In this document: positions 33,117 through 44,360 of the stretch, in pieces
Numbering within the stretch: position 1 is the stretch's first letter
Layout: the number at the start of each line of letters is the position of its first letter
Origin: Okapia johnstoni
Lineage: Eukaryota; Chordata; Mammalia; Artiodactyla; Giraffidae
Length of the DNA: 64,000 nt
NCBI GenBank assembly: GCA_024291935.2
Contig: CM044306.1
Location: 20,841,001 to 20,905,000, forward strand
Direction of reading: 5' to 3'
Notes under the pieces: model-generated
The model's database searches: none
Seen by the model: the letters and a program-made list of their open reading frames with translations, nothing else
Told to the model about the DNA's origin: nothing
Made by a program: the position numbers and the translations under genes

Positions 33117-33854
33117 AATTTTATTAAGGCTAGCTTCCAACATTTGCAGGGGCCAGCCAAGGATCCAGTAGAAACCTGAATCCCACATGCCAGATATTTA
33201 TGGCAATAAAATGGCAAGTATTAATAAAATAGGTTCCATCCCATTTTGAAAATACGTTTCCATCATGTAAAATATATTTTATAGCGACCTAAAAGGCCAT
33301 GTTTAAATTTAGAATTCTCAGATCCCTTGGAGAGCTTCCTACCAGCCTCCAGCCCAGGGCCTGCAGCTCAGTCCCTTTTCCTTCCTACTCCCTGGCCTGC
33401 CATGTAAGCTCTGTCTATACCACCATCCCCATACACAGCTAGCCTCTGGCCAGCTTTGAGCCTGGGGGATTCTGGATGTTCGGACCTGGAGGGTGACGAA
33501 GAAGTGGAGACACTGACCCACTGTGGGCCCATCCTTCATGTGACAAAGAGGGGTGCAGTTAGAAGGAACCATGCATGGCACAGAGCTGCCATTTGTCTGT
33601 CATTCTAAGTGGGAATTTATGCAGTGAGCTGGGACCACAACAGTTGCCTCATCCTTTCTGAATTAACCCTTAAACTTGACATTTGAAAGAAAATTATATT
33701 GTTGATCATTTTAATCAATTTGCAATCATCTTTGTCTCTCCCTTGGGACAGAGGCCAAGGAGGGGGAGACTCTAACATCTGTCCTTTGATATTTACACAT
33801 AGAATCTCTTCAGCTCTATTTTTGTCTTTGCTCTTAAAAGTCTTTGCTCTAGAA

Positions 33855-34095
33855 AACCAGACAGTATAGACAGAAACCAGATCTGTAGTTGCCAAGGGCA
33901 GCGGGTGGAGGAAGGGGTTGACTACAAAGAGGTATGAGAGAATTTAGGGGTGTGATGAAACTGTTGCATACTGTACCTTGCTTGTGGTGGTGGTTACACA
34001 ACTGTATACATTTGTAAAAATTCCTAGAACTGTATACTAAAATAGGTGGGTTTTATTGCATGCAAACTGTATCTCAAAAACTTATATAATAAAAA
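33855..34095 (+). repeat. Old LINE-1 3' UTR relic
   Basis: CAGAAACCAGATCTGTAGTT, GAACTGTATACTAAAATAGG and ACTGTATCTCAAAAACTTAT are typical of old mammalian (L1M-type) 3' ends. Confidence 0.6.
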
Positions 34096-34579
34096 TTCTT
34101 CAAACCACATTTTAAGAAAGGGGCAAGATTTGAAAGAGGAATGTGTTCAGGTCTCTAAAATAAATTTCTTTGGTGAGATGGTGAGACTTTGAGGGTAAGT
34201 CAGGGTAGAATACATCTGTCATGTTTGTAGTTGCCCATCATCTTATGTATGAACAGCCTTTCTTTCTGGAAGAAATTCCCTTGTTATGGTCTTGCCTCCC
34301 CAAGTGGAAGTCAAGAACTCAAACTCCCAGCCTCCTTTGCAGCTAGGCATGGGCATGTGACCTACTCTCCTCCAGTCAGAAGCATTCATGAAGATTTTGG
34401 TTCAGAAGTATGGTTGAGGGCTTCAGGGGGCTTCCATTTTTGCTGGTGTGATGACAGCAGAGACATTTGACTTTGAGGCTTTTAGTGGTTGTGAAGTTGA
34501 GTTCCTGGTCACCAGCTCAAATTTGTGTAGGGTGGGGATGCATGGGGAAGCTCTGTTCACTGCTCTCGGCTACTAGCTC

Positions 34580-34720
34580 TGCGTCTTCTTGGGGAAAGAC
34601 CTTGATTTCTCTGAGTCTCTTCATCTGCAGGGCTCACCTGACAGAACTGTTGTGAAATTAAGTGAAGTGATTCAGGGTCTGGTATGCAGTAGGTGCTGAG
34701 TAAGTATTAGCTCCTTTCCT
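34580..34720 (+). repeat. MIR relic
   Basis: CTTGATTTCTCTGAGTCTCT, TGTTGTGAAATTAAGTGAAG and GTATGCAGTAGGTGCTGAGT follow the second half of MIR. Confidence 0.6.
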
Positions 34721-34974
34721 CCCTCAAACAATAGGTAAGATCCGGGAAACTGGGAACTTGCCTTAATGGCCTGGGAGCCTCCCCAGAGCTGGGACCCCAG
34801 GAGCTTTATTCAGAAGCCAATGCTGACACTAACCTTTGAGGAGCAGGAGCAGGTAGTCAGAGCTATATGCCCGTTAAGCTTCCCTCCTCTGCCCAGCTCC
34901 TCTCTGGCTGTACCAAGGAGTGAGCATTATTTCATGAGCTCAAGGTAGAGCCTGTTTGGGATCAAATCAATGAA

Positions 34975-35450
34975 AAGATGCTTCATTCTAATGGTTGAGC
35001 ATCAAGAATATGCCAAGTGCTGTGTTAAGCTTCCAAGAAATAAATAAGTTGCCAACTACTTGCAATCTGATGGAGGGAGAAAAATGTATAGATGCCTGTC
35101 ATACAAATTAGACTGAGAGATGCTAGGACAGTAGTAGTGTGAATAGAATGCTATGGGCTTGAGCATCAGAAATTCTTCAGGAGGTGAAGGCTCTCTGAGC
35201 AGGGTCTTGAATGATGAGTTTGAGTCTAACAGGGGAGAAGGGATTCAGAGGCATCTTAGCCTAAGAGAAGAGCATATGGAAAAGCCCAGAAGAATGAAAG
35301 TACATAGCACTCTTGAGGCAACTCAAAGTTGGTCCAGAATGGAGGCAGTACAAAGTGGGTAGAGGTGAGGAGTCAGGGACTCCTCAGGCATCAGGCTAGA
35401 GATGGCCTCTACAGAAGGGCTTTGGATGCCATGAAGAGAGCACGAAAAAG
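34975..35450 (+). repeat. Ancient LINE relic (L2-like)
   Basis: TGAGCATCAAGAATATGCCA, then CTTGAATGATGAGTTTGAGT and TTGGATGCCATGAAGAGAGC resemble a widespread old LINE body. Diverged; family tentative. Confidence 0.4.
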
Positions 35451-38330
35451 GATGAAGCAGACATGGTGTCTTTCCCAGCCCCGCCAAGAGATGATCAATG
35501 GACTCCTCAAATGCGGATGACCAGAGAGGACATCTAAGGTCATCTGGTTCAATTCCCAGGTGAAGAAGCAAGCAATGAGGTGCTCCTGGAGAATGGCTGT
35601 CTGAACCGAGACCAGAACCCCTTATTCTTTTCTACCACAACAGGCAGTCTCAAGTGAAACAAGCATGAAGCCACCTGGGCTTTCTAATACCTACAATGTA
35701 ACAGACTCAGCTGTGACACATGCAACATGGCGCAGCGGTGGGCCTGGCCTAGGGGGTGGGAAGTGGGCATGCTGGATGTCTCACTCATCAATTGTCACGA
35801 GACCAGACATCACTTCCCCCCTCCTGCTTTCACCACAGAGGCTATTTCAGTCCAAGTTTCTGATCACCCTCACCACCTGCCAAGACAAAGGTCACCACAG
35901 ATGTCAACACCGGGTTTCACTGAGGGACAAAAGGAGCCCACGAGGGATTCTGGGCAACCTTCAGCCACACACAGGAGCTCCAACCTAGAGCTGATAGCTA
36001 CATTCGGACACTGTGGCCAACCCCACCCTCTCTAGGTGTCAAAATGAGAATGGTGTGAGGTTCCACTGAGCAATTCTGAAAGAATAAACTGCCCCCTGCT
36101 TTCCCTTAACCTGCCATCAGACCCCCATCCTCACCTGCCCCCACTGCTTTCCTCAGGGAACCTGGCAACGTGAAAAACACAGGCATATAAACCCTGTCTC
36201 TTGATGCCCGACAATGAACCACGCAGCAAAACAGGAAGCATCTTCTTGTCATTGTGTTCTCTGTGCAGGCACGTCCCGACAAGGGGCAGGAAACCACCAT
36301 GGGCCGTGGCAACAGGTGTCAGGGTAACCTGAGGCTTCCCGCCAATTCTCCTTCCCTTTTCTTCCTCCTAGAGAGTGATCTCCTTTCTCTCTGCAGCCTG
36401 ACAACTCCTCACCTCTCACCTGCTGCTCCTTTCCCTCTTAATGGCCTGAGGCTTGATAATGACCCTCAAAGGCCCTCAAACCTAGTAAGATTATTGTCTC
36501 TCCCCAAATATAATTCCTGAGACCGGCCAACCAACAGAAAATTTACACATACCCTGAAATTAAAAGAACTTCTCTTTTAGATTTTTCTGATTGCAAACTT
36601 CTAGGTCGGTTCAAAAGAGAAATTCTCTCAAATTTGGGGGTGTCCCTGTCTGGCTGGGGCCCTAAATCTATCCTAAATCTGCCTGTTGGGTTACCCTGCA
36701 CTGGTGGAGACCCACACTCCTTGGCTTCAAGTGGGGTTGGTTGTTCCCAAGAGAAACAAAATAGGGATGGAGACAGGAGTATTAGAGGTGTGATCTTGGA
36801 CTTTGCCCATTGAATTACAAACCGAGAGGGACTGGAAGCCAGAGGACACTCTGGGTTGAGCCAAGAAATCGGTACTTTAACCAGGGCTCCATCTGCACCA
36901 AAGGCTCCCTCCAGGGGACTCTGGGTCTGCTGCCTTCTCTTGGGTCTCTCCAGATCAGACCTTCTACAGAAGGTCTCTGTTCTTCCTTTCCTTGTACAAG
37001 ACTTACCCTGTTCTTTCTTATGTTAAACAGGGGGGCTGAGTTTATGATAGGCTAAGTTTTTCTTTATCCTTAAGGTCACTGGGTTATCAGTGGATGGTTG
37101 TACTGAATGACTGTAAAAGTCTCTTCCACGTTCTGCTCCCTGCTCCTTCTCAGAAACCTTTGCTCATGGGCAGGACTTCCCCCATGAGAATGCAGTGCAC
37201 ACATTTCTCAGAGAACAGGGCAGCGGGTGGAAAGCCTGGTCCGAGAACATCTTTCTCAGGAGTGGCCTTAGCCCTTTAGATCATGCCTCACGTCAACTTG
37301 GCATGGTAGGAAAAGCCCCTTAGCTTGGAGTCAAAAATCAAGATATCAAAAAAAAAAAAAAATCAAGATACTTCTCTTTTAAGTCACAGTTTCTTTAGTC
37401 AGAAAATTGAAACCTACAAAACTGAGCAACCCTATTGCTAAATGCGATTAGACTGAAGAATGTGCTTGGAAATATGCAAGCCCCATACAAATGCAGAGAC
37501 ATTGCCTTCCATTAACTGACATGTTCTTCAGTCATTAGTTGACCATGGCATATTAAGTCTTCAGACCCTTGCTCTTGACCCAATACCTGGCAGAGCAGAT
37601 ACTCAGCAAACGGATACTGGGTAAATGATGGGCCAGTGAATGGACAGATGGACAAATGTACATGAAAAGTAGTGGGGAACAGTCAACTATGGGACAAACA
37701 CTACACATCATCTGTTTCACATGTCACAACAGCAGGGAGAGATTCGCTCTAAACACACAGCCAAAGCAAAATACATCTCATGTGTCAAGCACAACCAGAT
37801 CATTGTACAGTAACAAAGGCCAGAAATCTGGCCCCCAGATGCACCTCCCCTGCAAGGAGGCCAGGTTAAACAGCGTGGCTTTCCCTGTTCCCCCAACTCC
37901 CAAACTGAGTGATTTGGGAAAAGTGAGCAAGCTGTTCAAGGTCTGCCAGGCAAGACTTCTGGCCTTGGCCCTTGCCGCTGACCTCTCACTACCACCTTCC
38001 TCCCTTCTCCTGGGTTACCCCTCCTCCCCTCAGATAGCACTTTTTCCATAACCTTCCTGATTCCCTTCTGTGTGCTTCTATGGTATATTGGGCTTGCCTC
38101 TCCCCTCATTAGTTAGCTTTTACTACATTGTGCTTTAATTTTGTCTTCCACTATTTTTTAAATATTATGAAATACTGAATTCATAAAAGCATAAAGAATA
38201 TTACATTGAGATCTTTGTCCACCACAAGTCAAACCTTACCAACACAGTTTCAGCTCCTAAAAATCCCTCTCCATTGACACTCTCTTCCAACCCCATCTTG
38301 AATTTAGTATCTAACTTTCCATGACTATTT
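35451..38330. other. 2.9 kb of intergenic DNA, no gene seen
   Basis: I recognise no SINE or LINE and no exon with supported splice sites. Overlapping 60-130-codon open frames (for example at 35665-35988 and 37656-38051) have no recognisable domain. An A-run at about 37349 separates two copies of ATCAAGATA. It may hold regulatory DNA, which the sequence alone cannot confirm. Confidence 0.4.
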
Positions 38331-38335
38331 TTACT

Positions 38336-38420
38336 TTTTTAATTGGAGTGTAATTGCTTGCAATAATATGTTAGTTTCTGCTGTACAACAACGTGAATCA
38401 GCTGTATGTATCCATGCCTG
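38336..38420 (-). repeat. LINE-1 3'-end fragment
   Basis: TTTTTTAATTGGAGTGTAAT, then TTAGTTTCTGCTGTACAACA and GTGAATCAGCTGTATGTATC, the reverse complement of a ruminant L1 3' terminus. Confidence 0.65.
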
Positions 38421-38477
38421 TTTTTATACTTTTAATGCTTGTGGGCAATTGCTTCTTTATTTTTCCATCTCCTCCAC

Positions 38478-39215
38478 TGTTAGGGAATGAGTGTTTGCAT
38501 CCCCCCAAATTCATATGTTAAAGCTCTAAGACCCAACGTGGCTGTATTTGGAGATGGGACATCTAAGGAAGGAAGGTTAAATAAAGTCATAAAAGTGAGT
38601 CCATAACCCAACAGGATTAATGTCCTTATAAGAAGAGCTATCAGGACTTCTCTGGTGTCACAGTGGTTAAGAATCCATCTGCCAACACAGGGGACATGAT
38701 CCCTGGTCTGGGAAGATCCCACATGCCATGGAGCAACTAAGCCTGAGCACCACAACTACTGAACCTGTGTGCCTTAGAGCCTGTGCTCTGCAACAGGAGA
38801 AGCACCTGCAGTGAGAAGTCTGTACACCACAATGCAGAGTAGCCCCCATTCGCCGTAACTAAGGTAAGGCTGCACAAAGCAACGAAGATCCAGAGCAGTC
38901 AAAAATAAAATTAATAAAAAAAGGAAGAGACTCCAGAAAGCTTTCTCTGTGTGTGTCTTTCTCTTGTATTTGTGTCTCTGTGTCTCTTTGCTCCTTTCTC
39001 TGTCTCTCCCCTCCAAGCCGCCTTGAACACTCTAAGAAAAGTTATAAGCACATAATGAGAAGGTACCCATCTGCAAGCAAGGAAGAGAGGATGCTCCTCC
39101 TGGACCTTGATCTGGGACTTCCAGGCTCACAATTAACTGTGAGAAAATTAATTTCCAATGTTTAAGCTACACAGTTTGTGGTATTTTATTGCGGCAGTCC
39201 AAGCTAATATACCCA
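38478..39215 (+). repeat. MaLR LTR (MLT1-type) interrupted by a CHR-type SINE
   Basis: The left part (38478-38640) has CAAATTCATATGTTAAAGCT and TTAATGTCCTTATAAGAAGA. The right part (38930-39215) has ACCTTGATCTGGGACTTCCA, TTTAAGCTACACAGTTTGTG and GCGGCAGTCCAAGCTAATAT. A plus-strand CHR-type SINE (38643-38925, GGACTTCTCTGGTGTCACAG to CCAGAGCAGTCAAAAATAAA) separates them. AAGAAGAGCT before and AGGAAGAGAC after may be its decayed duplication. Confidence 0.78.
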
Positions 39216-39227
39216 CCACGTTCCACA

Positions 39228-39345
39228 TGAGCTTGGCAAGGTCAGGGACCATGGGTGTTCATCTTCATATCTGTAGAGTCCAGCACTGTGCCTGGCATGT
39301 AAGTGTTTACCGAATATTTGTTGAATAAATGAATGGGTGAAGACA
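39228..39345 (+). repeat. L2 3'-end relic
   Basis: AAGGTCAGGGACCATGGGTG, CAGCACTGTGCCTGGCATGT and GAATATTTGTTGAATAAATG match the L2 3' terminus. Confidence 0.7.
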
Positions 39346-39803
39346 CTGCTTAAGAAATATGGATGTCCTAGGGCCTATTCCTGGGAGCAAGGTGTTCTCT
39401 GCTCTGCCATGATACAGGTCTTATTCAAGTTGCTGCTGAGACTAGAATCTGCAGTCAGCTCCTAACAATATAAACTTAAAAAGAAGAAAGGAACTCCCAA
39501 GAGAGAGCTGGAGGAAGTGGTGTCACCTTAGGAAAAGGTTGAAATCACATCATCAATCAATCAAATATTCATTAAGCATCTGTTTATTAGATATTCAGAC
39601 CCGAACGGCCTCCATTTCTGTAAGGCAATCAATCTTTGGAAAACCATAGACCAATTGGTACAAAGATGCCCCAGATAAAAGTAAGCACAATGCATTTGCT
39701 TCTCTTCTGGACAAGTCCTTGGTACTGAAACCAGTCCCCGAGCACTGGTAAGGGGTTTCACTTCCAGAGTCCCTGCTTTGACTTTTAAGATTCTCCAGAC
39801 AAT

Positions 39804-39888
39804 AAAAAAAAAAATTAATATATTTTTTTTAAAAAACGATTACCCCCCAAAAAATAAATAAATAAAAATAAAAATAAAAAAAGATTAC
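39804..39888. repeat. A-rich low-complexity tract
   Basis: Successive A-runs and (AAAT)n/(AAAAT)n units between two copies of GATTACCC (about 39838 and 39881). This looks like a repeat tail plus a local duplication. Confidence 0.75.
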
Positions 39889-40027
39889 CCAGAGGAAAAG
39901 AAGCAGCAGTCTCAAGGGGCTGGCTTCAAATCCTTTCCTAGGTATGCAACACATGGTCTTAACAAGTGGGCTGAGACAGAGGATAACAGCCAGGGCACCT
40001 GTAAGTGAATGATATTAGATATATGTT

Positions 40028-40372
40028 TTATTTACTTTATTTTTTATTTTTGGTTGTGCTGATTCTTTGTTGCTGTGTGCCAGCTTTCTGTAGTTGCACT
40101 GAGTGGGGGCTACTCTTTGCTGCCACATACAGACTTTAATTGCAGTGGCTTCTTTTGTTGCAGAGCACAGGCTCTAGGCACACAGTCTTCAGTAGTTGCA
40201 GCATGTGGGCTCGGTAGTTGCGGCTTGAGGGCTTTAGAGCGCTGGCTCAGTAGTTACGGCACATAGGCTTAGTTGCTCCAAGGCATGTGGAATCTTCCCA
40301 GACCAGAGATGGAACCCATGTCCCCGACATTGGCAGGTGGATTCCTATCCACTGTACCACCATAGAAGCCCT
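40028..40372 (-). repeat. CHR-type tRNA-Glu SINE
   Basis: TATTTTTTATTTTTGGTTGT, TTGTTGCAGAGCACAGGCTC, AGTTGCTCCAAGGCATGTGG and TATCCACTGTACCACCATAG: a nearly complete minus-strand copy of about 340 bp. Confidence 0.88.
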
Positions 40373-41069
40373 AAAAAATATATTTTTAAAATCACAGCAT
40401 TGTTTGGAACAATACAAAAACCAGCCAAAAATGTACACAGCATAATCTTTCTTCCAAGAAGCATAACGTCTCTGCTTAAATAGAAAACGGTTCCCATGCT
40501 GTTGTTATAAATGGCAATTTGAGGGTCCTTGAAGTTAAGTGCTATGAACGTTCAGAGGAGGGAAGAAAGAGAAGGTGGGCCTGCCTGGTCCTCGAAGGTT
40601 GGGGTGCAATTTGGAAAGTCATATGTTCCTTCTATATTGTCCCTCTCAAAAAGAGTGAATGGTCACTAACTGAACGCTAGCATGTGGAGGGGGAAGCTCA
40701 GAGTGTTGAGAAATACTAGGGAATCCCCATTGCCTTGCTCAGGGACCAACTAAGAAACTGAAGCTGAAGGCCTCCAGCCCAAAGTGTGCCATGTTCACAC
40801 AGCCTGAGTAGGAGAGGTTGATAAGCACATGAGCCAAGGTCTGGGGTGGGCACCATGGCTTAGCATCCAGCTGAGTCTGCTGAGAAGATCAGAATCAGGA
40901 CGCTTCCTTTATCCCCTAAGACCATGGTGCATCTACCACCGAGCTCTTCAGTCCTGCCCTGTATCCTGTGGATGCTATCTGGGGTCTTCTCTGGGGCCTA
41001 TATGGGGCTGGAGAAGCAAGAAAATCCCTGAGGACAATAAGGATTATCCTGAGAAGGGAGCCTGGAGAT

Positions 41070-41200
41070 TATGTGGTCCAATCTCATTACTTTTCAGGTG
41101 GATATCCAAGAATCAGAGAGGGGAATTGACTTGTCTGAAGTCACATAAAACATTCCAGCAGAGGAAGACTGGAACACAGGCCTTCTGCCTCTAAGCTCAT
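41070..41200 (-). repeat. MIR relic
   Basis: AGAATCAGAGAGGGGAATTG, ACTTGTCTGAAGTCACATAA and GGAACACAGGCCTTCTGCCT fit the reverse complement of MIR. Confidence 0.45.
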
Positions 41201-41365
41201 TTTTTCTTAGAAGCATCTGGCACATGGAAAAAGACCTCAAGAGGAAGCTTCTAGAATAGTTCCAAACTGAAGTTGCTCTGCTCTTCCTTGCCAACACCCT
41301 ACCCAGATATAACCCACCAAAGTCTTTCCCACTTAGTGCAAGAGATTGTCTATATCTTTAAAAGT

Positions 41366-41986
41366 AGTTCAGTTCAGTTCAGTCGCTCAGTCATGTCCTA
41401 CTCTTTGCGACCCCATGAACCGCAGCACGCCAAGCCTCCCTGTCCATCACCAGCTCCCGGAGTTTACCCAAACTCATGTCCGTTGAGTCGGTGATGCCAT
41501 CCAACCATCTCATCCTCTGTCGTCCCCTTTTCCTCCCGCCTTCAATCTTTCCCAGCATCAGGGTCTTCTCAATTGAGTCAGCTCTTCACATCAGGTGGCC
41601 AAAGTATTGGAGTTTCAGCTTCAACATCAGTCCTTCCAATGAACGCCCAGGACTGATCTCCTTTAGGATGGACTGATTGGATCTCTTTGCAGTCCAAGGG
41701 ACTCTCAAGAGTCTTCTCCAACACCACAGTTCAAAGCATCAATTCTTCTGAGCTCAGCTTTCTTTATAGTCCAACTCTCACATCCATACATGACTACTGG
41801 AAAAACTATAGCCTTGACTAGACGGACCTTTGTTGACAAAGTAATGTCTCTGCTTTTTAATATGCTGTCTAGGTTGGTCATAACTTTCCTTCCACGGAGT
41901 AAGCATCTTTTAATTTCATGGCTGCAATCACCATCTGCAGTGATTTTGGAGCCCAAAAAAATAAAGTCAGCCACTGTTTCCACTGT
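41366..41986 (-). mobile_element. Bov-B LINE, 5'-truncated (about 620 bp)
   Basis: Same family and orientation as 28949. The reverse frame gives FLGSKITADGDCSHEIKRCL, TKVRLVKAIVFPVVMYGCESW (split here only by its own length) and KAELRRIDALNCGVGEDS, the RTE reverse-transcriptase C-terminal part. A frameshift then separates it from the last residues. The 161-codon frame extends into unrelated DNA upstream of 41986 and is not a gene. Confidence 0.92.
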
Positions 41987-42204
41987 AAGCAGCCTCCAAG
42001 TACCAGTGATGGGAGCAGCCAGAATCTTTAGAATGGAAGGAAAGTTGCAGTTCCATGAGGGCTTATCAGGTCTCCATTTGGGAGATTTGGAATAATAGAG
42101 ACTGGTTAAGCAGTGGACAGGATGCCACAAGAAAGTTCTGCACTTCAGAGTCTCAGATGCCAAAGCTTGGGTATCTCCTAAGCAGTCCATATCCTTACTT
42201 CATA

Positions 42205-42295
42205 CTTGAGAAAACTCAAGTTTTCTCAGGCCCAGAGAGGGAAAGGAACTTAGCCAAGATCATACAAAGGGCTGGTGAAGAGCTTGGCTTAATGC
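42205..42295 (-). repeat. MIR relic
   Basis: CAGGCCCAGAGAGGGAAAGG, AACTTAGCCAAGATCATACA and AAGGGCTGGTGAAGAGCTTG fit the reverse complement of the MIR core. Confidence 0.45.
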
Positions 42296-42495
42296 ACTGC
42301 ATCCCAATTGAATGTTCTTCATATCTTTGCAGCGAAGAAAAGCTGTTCTATCTACTTGTCCACTTGTCTTTCTGCCCTATTCAGTCTTGGATTTCCTCCC
42401 CTCACCCCTCATTTTAGGTAAAGCATCATGTCATGCTTGGTCTCAGTCATAACTGTAGGCAACAGGGATGCAATCTAGCCTTAACTTTTTCTACA

Positions 42496-42768
42496 CAGTA
42501 GTCCCCCCTTATCTCTGGGAGATATGTTTCAAGATCCCCAGTGGATGCCTGAAACTATGGATATTACCAAACTCTATATATCATACTTACTATATTTTTT
42601 CCTATACATACACATCTATAATAAAATTTCATTTATAAATTAGACATGGTAAGAAATCAACAAAAATAGCTAACAATAAAATATAAAAAGTATACCAAGA
42701 TACTGTATCAAAAGTTATGTGAATGTAGTCTCTCTCTTTCTCTCTCAAAATATCTTATTGCAGTGTGC
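42496..42768 (+). repeat. Tigger-like DNA transposon relic
   Basis: CAGTAGTCCCCCCTTATCTC (terminal repeat), ATATGTTTCAAGATCCCCAG, GTGGATGCCTGAAACTATGG and TTTATAAATTAGACATGGTA match a remembered ancient Tc1/mariner-type (Tigger) sequence. The right part stops where the SINE at 42769 begins. Confidence 0.65.
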
Positions 42769-42893
42769 TCAGGCAAGAATACTGGAGTGGGTTGCCATTT
42801 CCTTCCCCAGGGGATCTTCCCAACCCAGGAATTGAGCCCATGTCTCCTGCATTGGCAGGCGGATTCTTTACCACTGAGCCACCAGGGGAGCCC
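42769..42893 (-). repeat. Bov-tA SINE, truncated
   Basis: CTCAGGCAAGAATACTGGAG through CTTTACCACTGAGCCACCAG and GGGAGCCC. The Bov-A end is missing. It lies exactly between the Tigger-like relic and an L1 relic. Confidence 0.88.
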
Positions 42894-43706
42894 ACAAATG
42901 GTCAACAGGCACATGAAAAGGCACTCACCATCATTAGTCATTAGGATAATGCAAAACACAACCACTTCACACCCACTAGGATGGCTAGAATCAAAAAAAA
43001 AAATAGAGAACAGGTTTTGTTGAGGATGTAGAACCTTCATACATTGCTGATGAGAATGAAAAATGGTGAGGCCACTTTGGGAAAAGCTTGACAGTTCCTT
43101 GAAATGTTAAACATGTAGTTGTTATATTAGCCAACATTTTCACTTGTAGGCATGTTCTCTAGAGAAAAAGAAGCCTATATCCACACAAAAACTTGTATAT
43201 GAATGTTCCTAGCAGCATTATTCATGATAGCCAAAAACTGGAAACAACCCAAATGTCCAACTCATCATGGATAAACCAAATGGAGTATATGCACACCATG
43301 GAATAGTATTGAGACATAAAAAGGGATGAAGTATTGATATATATGACAACATGGGTGAACCTTGAAAACATTATGCTAAGTGAAAGAAGCCAGACACAAA
43401 GGCCACATAAAGAATAGTTCTATTTATGTGAAATGTCTAGAATAGGCAAATCTGTAAAAGACGAAAGTAGATTTGTTGTTACCAGGGGCTGCGGGTGGGG
43501 ATGGAGAGGATAGGGAGAGTACTCATTTCTAATGAGCAGGGGGTGAGGAGCGGTGGTTTTGCAGAAGGAAGTTAATTTAAATGTTCCAAAATCGATTGCG
43601 GTGATGATTGCACAACTCTGTGAATATACCAAAAAAAATTTTTTGACTAGTATTCTTTAAAAGGGTGAATTTATTTGCGAATTATATCTCAATAAAACTG
43701 TACTTA
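42894..43706 (+). repeat. Old LINE-1 3' end, about 810 bp
   Basis: ACAAATGGTCAACAGGCACA, GTTCCTAGCAGCATTATTCA, TGGAATAGTATTGAGACATA, TGAAAGAAGCCAGACACAAA and GCGAATTATATCTCAATAAA: the end of ORF2 and the 3' UTR of an L1M-type element. Multiple stops; no coding capacity. Confidence 0.8.
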
Positions 43707-43795
43707 AAAGAAAAGGAAAGAAAGAGAAGAGAAGAGGAAAGAGAAAAGAAAACGAAAGAAAAGAAAAAAGAGGAAAAAAGAGACAACCTGGTCCA
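43707..43795. repeat. Purine-rich (GAAA)n-like tract
   Basis: Interrupted AAAG/GAAA units from the L1 tail to AAGAGACAACC. This is a strong strand asymmetry of A and G. Confidence 0.88.
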
Positions 43796-43885
43796 ATGGC
43801 TGATTCATGTTGATGTACGGCAGAAACCAACACAATATTGTAAAGCAATTATCCTCCGATTAAAAATAAATAAATTTCAAGAAAA
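43796..43885 (+). repeat. LINE-1 3'-end fragment
   Basis: CTGATTCATGTTGATGTACG, CAGAAACCAACACAATATTG and GCAATTATCCTCCGATTAAA with an AAATA tail. This is a ruminant L1 3' terminus about 500 bp before the CCR7 transcription start. Confidence 0.75.
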
Positions 43886-44084
43886 GAGAGATATCCTGGC
43901 ACATCCTTCCTCTTTTGCCTTCCAACAAACATCTGTCAGTGCCTCCCATTGGCCAAACCTACCCAAAAGCCAAAGGGCAAAGCAGTTTGGGAAACGTACT
44001 CCTCTGTGACACTGAGTAGGGCAAGAGAAGGATGGGCATAGATCTTTCCCTTATCTCCAACTCCTTGGCATGTGATACCCAGGC

Positions 44085-44360
44085 TGTAAACATTTATCAG
44101 ATCAATAAAGAGCTTCATTCCCCTGCCTTGGGCGGGGCCCCGAGTCTGCAAGGGGGGCTTTCTGAATGTAAATGACCCAGTGATTCATGATCCTGTGACC
44201 GGTGAGTGGGCTGTCACTCTCTCACTTTCTCATACCCCTTACAGCCTTTGGTCCCAGGAAGCCACCTGAGCCCAGACCCTGAGTGAGGCCGAACTAGGGG
44301 GAGGAGCGGGGTGGGAGGGGCGGAGGAGAGGGTGGCTCCTCTCACAGCTTAAAAGGGGCT
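44085..44360 (+). promoter_or_regulatory. CCR7: CCR7 proximal promoter
   Basis: The region immediately before CCR7 exon 1. Visible motifs: forkhead/FOXO-type TGTAAACA (44085-44092); GC box GGGCGGGGC (44130-44138); a kappaB-like GGGGGCTTTC lacking the final C (44153-44162); an AP-1-like TGATTCA (44181-44187); a G-rich KLF/Sp block with GGGGTGGGAGGGGCGG (44308-44323); and a TATA-like TTAAAA (44349-44354). A start of transcription about 25-30 bases after the TATA-like box, near 44380, is inferred. Known biology (KLF2, FOXO1 and NF-kappaB control of CCR7) fits these motifs, but motif presence is not proof of use. An inverted CCAAT (ATTGG) occurs further up, near 43947. Confidence 0.6.

Noticed and set aside
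41705..42190. 161-codon minus-strand open frame
   Set aside because: The C-terminal half is Bov-B reverse transcriptase; the first part is unrelated flanking DNA. It is a chance fusion with no promoter.
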